This document shows, piece by piece, positions 46,984-58,055 of a stretch of 64,000 nt of DNA. A program made the translations under genes and the position numbers. Position 1 is the first letter of the stretch. Each line of letters starts with the position of its first letter. Location: positions 5,631,262 to 5,695,261 of the forward strand of contig CM047808.1 of NCBI GenBank assembly GCA_026214975.1. Reading direction: 5' to 3'. This DNA comes from Gentiana macrophylla (Eukaryota; Streptophyta; Magnoliopsida; Gentianales; Gentianaceae). The notes beneath the pieces are model-generated. The model ran no database searches, had not been told where the DNA came from, and was given only the letters and a program-made list of their open reading frames with translations.

Positions 46984-49900
46984 ACTTATTAACGTGTTCA
47001 AATTTGTGTTTGACTCTGGTAACGAGTTTTTGTTGCAGAAAAAAAGTTTTTTCCCTGATAACGAGTTGACATCGCCGGAAATTTGTGTTTTTTCCCATTA
47101 TAACGAGTAGAAATTTGTGTTTTTGCTTCGGTAACGAGTTTGAATTCATGTTTTCTTCATATTAACGAGTTCAAATTTGTGTTTCCTCTGGTAACGAGTT
47201 GCCCTTGCAAAAAAAAAAGGTTTTTTCCTTGATAACGAGTTGACATCGCCGGAAATTTGTGTTTTCCCAATGTAACGAGTAGAAATTTGTGTTTTTGCTT
47301 TGGTAACGAGTTCGAATTCATGTTTTCTTCTTACTAACGAGTTCAAATTTGTGTTTTTCTCTGGTAACAAGTTGTCCTTGCAGAAAAAAGGTTTTTTTCT
47401 CTGATAACGAGTTGACATCGCCGGAAATTTGTGTTTTCCCATTGTAACAAGTAGAAATTTGTGTTTTTGCTTTGGTAACGAGTTCGAATTCATGTTTTCT
47501 TCTTATTAACGAGTTCAAATTTGTGTTTTTCTCTGGTAACGAGTTGTCCTTGTAGAATAAAAAGGTTTTTACCCTGATATCGAGTTGACATCGCCTGAAA
47601 TTTGTGTTTTCCCTTTATAACGAGTAGAAATTTGTATTTTTGCTTTGGTAACGAGTTCGAATTCATGTTTTCTTCTTATTAACGTGTTCAAATTTGTGTT
47701 TGACTCTGGTAACTAGTTTTCGTTGCAGAAATAAGGTTTTTCCCTGATAACGAGTTGGCATCACCGGAAATTTGTGTTTCTTCCCATTATAACGAGTAGA
47801 AATTTGTGTTTTTGCTTTGGTAACGAGTTTGAATTCATGTTTTCTTCATATTAACGAGTTCAAATTTGTGTTTCCTCTGGTAACGAGTTGTCCTTGCAGA
47901 AAAAAAAGGTTTTTTTCCCTGATAACGAGTTGACATCGCCGGAAATTTGTGTTTTCCCATTGTAACGAGTAGAAATTTGTGTTTTTGCTTTGGTAACGAG
48001 TTCGAAGTCATGTTTTCTTCTTATTAACGAGTTCAAATTTGTGTTTTTCTCTGGTAACAAGTTGTCCTTGCAGAAAAAAAGGTTTTTTCCCTGATAACGA
48101 GTTGACATCGCCTGAAATTTGTGTTTTCCCTTTATAACGAGTAGAAATTTGTGTTTTTTCTTTGGTAACGAGTTCGAATTCATGTTTTCTTCTTATTAAC
48201 GTGTTCGAATTTTTGTTTGACTCCGGTAACTAGTTTTCGTTGCAGAAATAAGGTTTTTTCCCTGATAACGAGTTGACATCACCGGAAATTTGTGTTTTCC
48301 ATTTATAACGAGTAGAAATTTGTGTTTTTTCTTTGGTAATGAGTTCGAATTCATGTTTTCTTCTTATTAACGAGTTCAAATTTCTGTTTTTCTCTGGTAA
48401 CGAGTTGTGCATGCAGGAAAAAAATGTTCTTTCCCTAATAACGAGTTGACATCAATGGAAATTTGTGTTTTCCCTTTATAACGGATAGAAATTTGTGTTT
48501 TTTCTTTGGTAACGAGTTCGAATTCATGTTTTCCTCTTATTAACGAGTTCATATTTGTTTTTTTCTCTGGTAACGAGTTTTCCTCGCAGAAAAAAAAAGG
48601 TTTTTTCCCTGATAACGAGTTGACATCGCCGGAAATTTGTGTTTTCTCATTGTAACAAGTAGAAATTTGTGTTTTTGCTTTGGTAACGAGTTCGAATTCT
48701 TGTTTTCTTCTTATTAACGAGTTCAAATTTGTGTTTTTCTCTGGTAACGAGTGGTCCTTGCAGAAAAAGGTTTTTACCCTGATAATGAGTTGACATCGCC
48801 TGAAATTTGTATTTCCCTTTATAACGAGTAGAAATTTGTGTTTTTGCTTTGGTAACAAGTTCGAATTCATGTATTCTTCTTATTAACGTGTACAAATTTG
48901 TGTTTGACTCTGGTAACGAGTTTTCATTTGCGAAAAAAAAGGTTTTTTCCCTGATAACGAGTTGACATCGCCGGAAATTTGTGTTTTTTTCCCATTATAA
49001 CGAGTAGAAATTTGTGTTTTTGCTTTGGTAACGAGTTCGAATTCATGTTTTCTTCATATTAACGTGTTCAAATTTTTGTTTGACTCTGGTAACGAGTTTC
49101 TGTTGCAGAAAAAAAGGTTTTTTCCCTGATAACGAGTTGACATCGCCAGAAATTTGTGTTTTTTCCCATTATAACGAGTAGAAATTTGTGTTTTTGCTTT
49201 TGTAACGAGTTCGAATTCATGTTTTCTTCATATTAACGAGTTCAAATTTGTGTTTTCTCTGGTAACGAGTTGTCCTTGCAGAAAAAAAAGGTTTTTTCCC
49301 TGATAACTAGTTGACATCGCCGGAAATTTGTGTTTTCTCATTGTAACAAGTAGAAATTTGTGTTTTTTCTTTGGTAACGAGTTCGAATTCATGTTTTCTT
49401 CTTATTAACGAGTTCAAATTTGTGTTTTTCTCTGGTAACGAGTTGTCTTTGCAGAAAAAATGTTTTTTTCCCTGATAACGAGTTGACATCGCCGGAAATT
49501 TGTGTTTTCCCTTTTAACGAGTAGAAATTTGTGTTTTTTCTTTGGTAACGAGTTCGAATTCATGTTTTCTTCTTATTAACGAGTTCAAATTTGTGTTTTT
49601 CTCTGGTAACGAGTTGTCTTTGCAGAAAAAGGTTTTTTCCCTGATAACGAGTTGACATCGCCGAAAATTTGTGTTTTCCCTTTATAACGAGTACAAATTT
49701 GAGTTTTTTTTGTAACGAATTCAAATTCATGTTTTCCTCTTATTAACGAGTTCAAATTTTTGTTTTTCTATGGTATTGAGTTGTCCTTGCAGAAAAAAGT
49801 TTTTTCCATGATAAAGAGTTGACATCGCCGGAAATTTGTGTTTTCCCATTGTAACGAGTAGAAATCTGTGTTTTTGCTTTGGTAACGAGTTCGAATGCAT

Positions 49901-52900
49901 GTTTTCTTCTTATAAACGAGTTCAAATTTGTGTTTTTCTCTGGTAACGAGTTGTCCTTGCAGAGAAAACATTTTTTCCCTGATAACGAGTTGACATCGCC
50001 TGAAATTTGTGTTTTCCCTTTAAAACGAGTAGAAATTTGTGTTTTTTCTCTGGTAACGAGTTCGAATTCATGTTTTCTTCTTATTAACGTGTTCAAATTT
50101 GTGTTTGACTCCGGTAACGAGTTTTCGTTGCAGAAAAAAGGTTTTTTCCCTGATAACGAGTTGACATCAACGGAAATTTGTGTTTTGCATTTATAATGAG
50201 TAGAAATTTGTGTTGTTTTTTTTTTTCTGTGGTAACGATTTCGAATTCACGTTTTCTTCTTATTAACGAGTTCAAATTTTTTTTTTTCTCTGGTAACGAG
50301 TTGTCCTTGCAGAAAAAAAGGTTTTTTCCCTGATAACGAGTTGACATCGCCTGAAAATTGTGTTTTCCCTTTATAACGAGTAGAAATTTGTGTTTTTTTT
50401 TGGTAACGAGTTCGAATTCATGTTTTTTTCTTATTAATGTGTTCAAATTTGTGTTTGACTCTGGTAACAAGTTTTCAGTGCAGATAAAAAGGTTTTTTCC
50501 CTGATAACGAGTTGACGTCACCGGAAATTTGTGTTTTCCATTTATAACGAGTAGAAATTTGTGTTTTTTCTTTGGTAACGAGTTCGAAATCATGTTTTCT
50601 TCTTATTAACGAGTTCAAATTTGTGTTTTTCTCTGGTAATGAGTTGTCCTTGCAGAAAAAAAAGGTTTTTTTCCCTGATAACGATTTTGACATCGCCTGA
50701 AATTTGTGTTTTCACTTTATAACAAGTAGAAATTTGTGTTTTTTCTTTGGTAACGAGTTCGAATTCATGTTTTCTTCTTATTAAGGTGTTCAAATTTGTG
50801 TTTGACTCTGGTAACAAGTTTTCATTGCAGACAAAAAGGTTTTTTCCCGGATAACGAGTTGACATCACCGGAAATTTTGTTTTCCATTTATAACGAGTAG
50901 AAATTTGTGTTTTTTTCTTTGGTAACGAGTTCGATTTCATGTTTTCTTCTTATTAACGAGTTCAAATTTGTGTTTTTCTCTGGTAACGAGTTGTCCTTGC
51001 GAGAAAAAGTGTTTTTCCCCGATAACAAGTTGACATCATTTGGAAATTTGTGTTTTCCTTTATAACGAGTAGAAATTTGTGTTTTTCTTTGGTAAGGAGT
51101 TTGAATTCATGTTTTCTTCTTATTAATGTGTTCAAATTTGTGTTTGACTCTGCAAAACGAGTAATCGTTGCAGAAAAAAAGGTTTTTCTTGATAACGAGT
51201 TGACATCACCGGAAATTTGTGTTTTCCATTTATGACGAGTAGAAATTTGTGTTTTTTCTTTGGTAACGGGTTCGAATTCATGTTTTCTTCTTATTAACGT
51301 GTTCAAATTTGTGTTTGACTCTGGTAACGAGTTGTCGTTGCAGAAAAAAAAGGTTTTTTCACGATAATGAGTTGGCATCACCGGAAATTTATGTTTTCCA
51401 TTTATAACGAGTAGAAATTTGTGTTTTTTCTTTGGTAACGAGTTCGAATTCATGTTTGATTTTTGTTAATGAGTTCAAATTTGTGTCTTTCTCTGGTAAC
51501 GATTTGTTCTTGCAGAAAAAAAGGTTTTTTCCCTGATAACGATTTGACATCGCAGGAAATTTGAGTTTTCCCGTTATAACGAGTAGAAATTTGTGTTTTT
51601 TTCTTTGGTAACGAGTTCAAATTCATGTTTTCTTCATACTAACGAGTTCAAATTTGTGTTTTGCTTTGGCAACGAGTTGTCCTTGCAGAAAAAAAAGGTT
51701 TTTCCCTGATAACGAGTTGACGTCGCCGAAAATTTGTGTTTTCCCTTTATCACGAGTACAAATTTGTGTTTTTTCTTTGGTAACGAGTTCGAGTTCATGT
51801 TTTACTCTTATTAACGAGTTCAAATTTGTGTTTTCTCTGGTAACGAGTTGTCCTTGTAGAAAAAAAGGTTTTTTCCATGATAACGAGTTGACATCGCCGG
51901 AAATTTGTGTTTTCCCATTGTAACGAGTACAAATCTATGTTTTTGCTTTGGTAACGAGTTCGAATGCATGTTTTCTTCTTATAAACGAGTTCAAATTTGT
52001 TTTTTTCTCTGGTAACGAGTTGTCTTTGCAGAGAAAACATTTTTTCCCCGATAACGAGTTGACATCGCCTGAAATTTTGTGTTTTCCTTTAAAACGAGTA
52101 GAAATTTGTGTTTTTCTCCGTAACGAGTTCGAATTCATGTTTTCTTCTTATTAACGTGTTCAAATTTGTGTTTGACTCCGGTAACGAGTTTTCGTTGCAG
52201 AAAAAAGGTTTTTTCCCTGATAACGAGTTGACATCACCGGAAATTTGTGTTTTGCATTTATAATGAGTAGAAATTTGTGTTTTTTTTTCTGTGGTAACGA
52301 GTTCGAATTCATGTTTTCTTCTTATTAACGAGTTCAAATTTTTGTTTTTCTTTGGTAACGAGTTGTCATTGCAGAGAAAAAGGTTTTTTCCCTGATAACG
52401 AGTTGACATCGCCTGAAAATTGTGTTTTCCCTTTATAACGAGTAGAAATTTGTGTTTTTCTTTGCGTAACGAGTTCGAATTCATGTTTTTTTCTTATTAA
52501 TGTGTTCAAATTTGTGTTTGACTCTGGTAACAAGTTTTCAAAGTCTGAGATAAAAGGTTTTTTCCCTGATAACGAGTTGACATCACCGGAAATTTGTGTT
52601 TTCCATTTATAACGAGTAGAAATTTGTGTTTTTTCTTTGTAACGAGTTCGAAATCATGTTTTCTTCTTATTAACGAGTTCAAATTTGTGTTTTTCTCTGG
52701 TAATGAGTTGTCCTTGCAGAAAAAAAAGGTTTTTTCCCTGATAACGATTTTGACATCGCCTGAAATTTGTGTTTTCACTTTATAACAAGTAGAAATTTGT
52801 GTTTTTTCTTTGGTAACGAGTTCGAATTCATGTTTTCTTCTTATTAAGGTGTTCAAATTTGTGTTTGACTCTGGTAACAAGTTTTCATTGCAGACAAAAA

Positions 52901-53750
52901 GGTTTTTTCCCGGATAACGAGTTGACATCACCGGAAATTTTTGTTTTCCATTTATAACGAGTAGAAATTTGTGTTTTATCTTTGGTAACGAGTTCGATTT
53001 CATGTTTTCTTCTTATTAACGAGTTCAAATTTGTGTTTTTCTCTGGTAACGAGTTGTCCTTGCAGAAAAAAGTGTTTTTTCCCTGATAACAAGTTGACAT
53101 CACTGGAAATTTGTGTTTTCCCTTTATAACGAGTAGAAATTTGTGTTTTTCTTTGGTAACGAGTTTGAATTCATGTTTTCTTCTTATTAATGTGTTCAAA
53201 TTTGTGTTTGACTCTGCAAAACGAGTAATCGTTGCAGAAAAAAAGGTTTTTCCTTGATAACGAGTTGACATCACCGGAAATTTGTGTTTTCCATTTATGA
53301 CGAGTAGAAATTTGTGTTTTTTCTTTGGTAACGGGTTCGAATTCATGTTTTCTTCTTATTAACGTGTTCAAATTTGTGTTTGACTCTGGTAACGAGTTGT
53401 CGTTGCAGAAAAAAAAGGTTTTTTCCCTGATAATGAGTTGGCATCACCGGAAATTTATGTTTTCCATTTATAACGAGTAGAAATTTGTGTTTTTTCTTTG
53501 GTAACGAGTTCGAATTCATGTTTTATTTTTGTTAATGAGTTCAAATTTGTGTCTTTCTCTGGTAACGATTTGTCCTTGCAGAAAAAAAGGTTTTTTCCCT
53601 GATAACGATTTGACATCGCAGGAAATTTGAGTTTTCCCGTTATAACGAGTAGAAATTTGTGTTTTTTTCTTTGGTAACGAGTTCAAATTCATGTTTTCTT
53701 CATACTAACGAGTTCAAATTTGTGTTTTGCTTTGGCAACGAGTTGTCCTT
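46984..53750. repeat. satellite array 2, left block, about 40 monomers
   Basis: The same 171-bp family as array 1. Many monomers alternate between a type with AACGAGTTCAAATTTG...TTTCTCTGGTAACGAGTTGTCC and a type with AACGTGTTCAAATTTG...TTGACTCTGG. From about 49790 the block is organised in 12-monomer higher-order repeats. Minus-strand frames up to 166 codons come from the repeat itself. It is interrupted at 53750 by a solo LTR and continues at 55367. Confidence 0.95.
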
Positions 53751-56700
53751 TGTTAAGGGTGAAAATCTATGTTTTATTATGATATATTTTATGGGATTTT
53801 CCCCCTTAATTGGATTAATTGCATAATAAATGGCCCTTATATGGAAATATTGAGCATACTAGGTTTTTAAGGACTTAATTGCAATATTGAATAAATTATG
53901 TGTTCTCATCGTGAATTATAATTAATTGGACCTTATTACAGTTTGCGATGTTTTCCCATGTGTTATAGGTATGCTTATCGTGCTCAAATGATGATCAAAA
54001 GGGTTAAAATTCGAGCTATAAAGATTTAAGAAGAGATAATGATCGAATGGAGAGGGGCGAAAAGAGATAGAGATGATTTAATCAAGTTTTATTCCACTAA
54101 ATCTGGCGTCCAAGTCCCGTCCCAGGAGTGGACGGGCGCCCCGATAATCCAAACGGGCGTCAGAGGAAGAATTCAACATCGAGGCATCATGAACTTTCTA
54201 CGAACGAACGTTCGTAAGAAGCAAACAGCGTCCAAAGTGCAAAAACAAGATCGAGAGTTTGGACGCTATCCGCATTTAACGTCTGCGTTGGAGTTCGAGA
54301 ACACACGGACGAAGCGTCTACTTAACCAAACGCAGCGTCCGGATCGCCGACTTAGTGAAACCGCCTCAAATCTCTATAAATACTTGCCTATTTTCACACA
54401 TTGAGACACCAATTCTACAATTCTCGAACCCTAAACCCTGTGGGCGGCTATAGGCTGCGTTTTACTCGCTTTTTTTTCCAGTTTGATGTTCTTAAATTAT
54501 TAGATAAAATTAGTTTAGTTTATGCAAATTACTTCAACAATTCAAGTCGTTCAAGGATGCTAAGAGGCTAGGCTTCAATCAAACGAGCATTGTGAAGCCA
54601 TCCAACTTACATTACTTTTGATTCTTCGGTTATTTTGTAAGTTTTTAATCAAGTTGTTTCCTTTATCATGTCTTATGTTGATTAATTGCATTTATATCGA
54701 AAGATGTGCATGTATGATGTGTTATATTTGATGAAAGTCTTTATAAACATTAGATTACCATGATTTAGGAATAGATCTTAAATCTATGTCAAACGAAAGT
54801 TGATAGGTTGGAAATCTAGGTTAGAACGCTAAAGTTTACTTCTTTGTTTATGTTATGACGCGTTAATTTCCGTAAATCGAAAGATAGAAATTAATAGGCG
54901 AATCATCTGCGAAAGTAGGATTCATACCTTTGATAAGATGAACCACAACTTGGTAAAAACTGCAATATAATCAGGATGAGAGGTTAGTGTTTGTTGGATA
55001 GGTGGATCAATACTCGTTTGCCCATATTAAACTTGATTTAACCCTTGAGACTTGAACTGTTTAGTTAGTTTATTTTCTATTGCACTTCTAGAGTAATTTG
55101 TTCGCAACCAAACCTTCCTAGCTTTGGATTCGCCCCTCATCTAGTTTATATTCAGCATATATGTTCGGTTTAGTTTTGTTTAATCATTTGTTTAGTTTAG
55201 TCTTCCGTGACATAGTTTAGTTAGGCAAAAACTAGGATTTGCATTCGTCTAGTTCCCCGTAAGATCGACCCGGCATTAACCACTAGTCTACGATCCTTAT
55301 ACTTGGGGTTAACCGGATTATAAATTTATTACTTGTTTGTTTCGCATAGATAAAAATCCGTAGACATCCTTGCAGAAAAAAAAGGTTTTTCCCTGATAAC
55401 GAGTTGACGTCGCCGAAAATTTGTGTTTTCCCTTTATAACGAGTACAAATTTGTGTTTTTTCTTTGGTAACGAGTTCGAGTTCATGTTTTACTCTTATTA
55501 CCGAGTTCAAATTTGTGTTTTCTCTGGTAACGAGTTGTCCTTGTAGAAAAAAAGGTTTTTTCCATGATAATGAGTTGACATCGCCGGAAATTTGTGTTTT
55601 CCCATTGTAACGAGTAGAAATCTGTGTTTTTGCTTTGGTAACGAGTTCGAATGCATGTTTTCTTCTTATAAACGAGTTCAAATTTGTGTTTTTCTCTGGT
55701 AACGAGTTGTCCTTGCAGAGAAAACATTTTTTCCCTGATAACGAGTTGACATCGCCTGAAATTTGTGTTTTCCCTTTAAAACGAGTAGAAATTTGTGTTT
55801 TTTCTCTGGTAACGAGTTCGAATTCATGTTTTCTTCTTATTAACGTGTTCAAATTTGTGTTTGACTCCGGTAACGAGTTTTCGTTGCAGAAAAAAGGTTT
55901 TTTCCCTGATAACGAGTTGACATCACCGGAAATTTGTGTTTTGCATTTATAATGAGTAGAAATTTGTGTTTTTTTTTCTGTGGTAACGAGTTCGAATTCA
56001 TGTTTTCTTCTTATTAACGAGTTCAAATTTTTGTTTTTCTTTGGTAACGAGTTGTCATTGCAGAAAAAAAGGTTTTTTCCCTGATAACGAGTTGACATCG
56101 CCTGAAAATTGTGTTTTCCCTTTATAACGAGTAGAAATTTGTGTTTTTTCTTTGGTAACGAGTTCAAATTCATGTTTTTTTCTTATTAATGTGTTCAAAT
56201 TTGTGTTTGACTCTGGTAACAAGTTTTCAGTGCAGATAAAAAGGTTTTTTCCCTGATAACGAGTTGACATCACCGGAAATTTGTGTTTTCCATTTATAAC
56301 GAGTAGAAATTTGTGTTTTTTCTTTGTAACGAGTTCGAAATCATGTTTTCTTCTTATTAACGAGTTCAAATTTGTGTTTTTCTCTGGTAATGAGTTGTCC
56401 TTGCAGAAAAAAAAGGTTTTTTCCCTGATAACGATTTTGACATCGCCTGAAATTTGTGTTTTCACTTTATAACAAGTAGAAATTTGTGTTTTTTCTTTCG
56501 TAACGAGTTCGAATTCATGTTTTCTTCTTATTAAGGTGTTCAAATTTGTGTTTGACTCTGGTAACAAGTTTTCATTGCAGACAAAAAGGTTTTTTCCCGG
56601 ATAACGAGTTGACATCACCGGAAATTTGTGTTTTCCATTTATAACGAGTAGAAATTTGTGTTTTTTCTTTGGTAACGAGTTCGATTTCATGTTTTCTTCT

Positions 56701-57600
56701 TATTAACGAGTTCAAATTTGTGTTTTTCTCTGGTAACGAGTTGTCCTTGCAGAAAAAAGTGTTTCTTCCCTGATAACAAGTTGACATCACTGGAAATTTG
56801 TGTTTTCCCTTTATAACGAGTAGAAATTTGTGTTTTTTCTTTGGTAACGAGTTTGAATTCATGTTTTCTTCTTATTAATGTGTTCAAATTTGTGTTTGAC
56901 TCTGCAAAACGAGTTATCATTGCAGAAAAAAAGGTTTTTCCCTGATAACAAGTTGACATCACCGGAAATTTGTGTTTTCCATTTATAACGAGTAGAAATT
57001 TGTGTTTTTTCTTTGGTAACGGGTTCGAATTCATGTTTTCTTCTTATTACCGTGTTCAAATTTGTGTTTGACTCTGGTAACGAGTTGTCGTTGCAGAAAA
57101 AAAAGGTTTTTTCCCTGATAATGAGTTGGCATCACCGGAAATTTATGTTTTCCATTTATAACGAGTAGAAATTTGTGTTTTTTCTTTGGTAACGAGTTCG
57201 AATTCTTGTTTTATTTTTGTTAATGAGTTAAATTTGTGTCTTTCTCTGGTAACGATTTGTCCTTGCAGAAAAAAAGGTTTTTTCCCTGATAACGATTTGA
57301 CATCGCAGGAAATTTGAGTTTTCCCATTATAACGAGTAGAAATTTGTGTTTTTTCTTTGGTAACGAGTTCAAATTCATGTTTTCTTCATACTAACGAGTT
57401 CAAATTTTTGTTTTGCTTTGGCAACGAGTTGTCCTTGCAAAAAAAAAGGTTTTTCCCTGATAACGAGTTGACGTCGCCGAAAATTTGTGTTTTCCCTTTA
57501 TAACGAGTACAAATTTGTGTTTTTTCTTTGGTAACGAGTTCGAGTTCATGTTTTACTCTTATTAACGAGTTCAAATTTGTGTTTTCTCTGGTAACGAGTT
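49790..57600. repeat. 12-monomer higher-order repeat, about 2.066 kb, three copies
   Basis: Private variants recur at a constant distance. AGAGAAAACATTTTTTCCC is at 49961, 52030 and 55717. GATAACGATTTTGACATCG is at 50677, 52740 and 56427. GTTGGCATCACCGG is at 51371, 53437 and 57124. Offsets are 2063-2069 between the first two. Between the last two they are about 3687, which becomes 2066 after removing the 1621-bp solo LTR plus TSD. Twelve monomers can be counted between 49912 and 51980. Only the middle copy has the solo LTR. Confidence 0.9.
53751..55366 (+). mobile_element. solo LTR (family A) in the satellite, 5-bp TSD
   Basis: TGTTAAGGGTGAAAATC to AATCCGTAGACA, flanked by TCCTT on both sides (53746-53750 and 55367-55371). 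Its 1616 bp align in order with the solo LTR at 3315-4747, including TTTCCCCC near the start, repeated GCGTCCA-type words and TTACTTGTTTGTTT near the end. The frame at 54039-54404 lies inside the LTR and has no known domain. It inserted after the higher-order repeat had multiplied. Confidence 0.94.
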
Positions 57601-58055
57601 GTCCTTGTAGAAAAAAAGGTTTTTTCCCTGATAACGAGTTGACATCGCCGGAAATTTGTGTTTTCCCATTGTAACAAGTAGAAATTTGTGTTTTTGCTTT
57701 GGTAACGAGTTTGAATTCATATTTTCTTCTTATTAACGAGTTCAAATTTTTATTTTTCTCTGGTAACGAGTTGTCCTTGCAGAAAAAAAAAAGGTTTTTT
57801 CCCTGATAACGAGTTGATATCGCCGGAAATTTGTGTTTTCCCTTTATAACGAGTAGAAATTTGTGTTTTTTCTTTGGTAACGAGTTGAATTCATGTTTTC
57901 TTCTTATTAACGTGTTCAAATTTGTGTTTTTTTCTGGTAACGAGTTGTCCTTACAGAAAAAAAGGTTTTTTCCTTGATAACGGGTTGACATCGCCGGAAA
58001 TTTGTGTTTTCCCTTTATAATGAGTAGAAATTTGTGTTTTTTCTTTGGTAACGAG
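55367..58055. repeat. satellite array 2, right block, about 16 monomers
   Basis: It continues the monomer cut by the solo LTR (one monomer resumes at CCTTGCAG) and ends mid-monomer at GGTAACGAG (58055). It contains the third copy of the higher-order repeat. The longest minus-strand frames in the array (55283-56173, 296 codons; 57386-58123, 245 codons) run through here and out into flanking DNA. Confidence 0.95.

Noticed and set aside
54039..54404. 121-codon frame as a gene in the satellite domain
   Set aside because: It lies wholly inside the solo LTR bounded by TCCTT repeats.
46984..58055. Many minus-strand open frames of 60-296 codons as a gene family of Lys/Asn-rich repeat proteins
   Set aside because: They coincide with satellite monomers, several frames are open at once, monomer lengths break frame, and none has a start, promoter or domain beyond the repeat.
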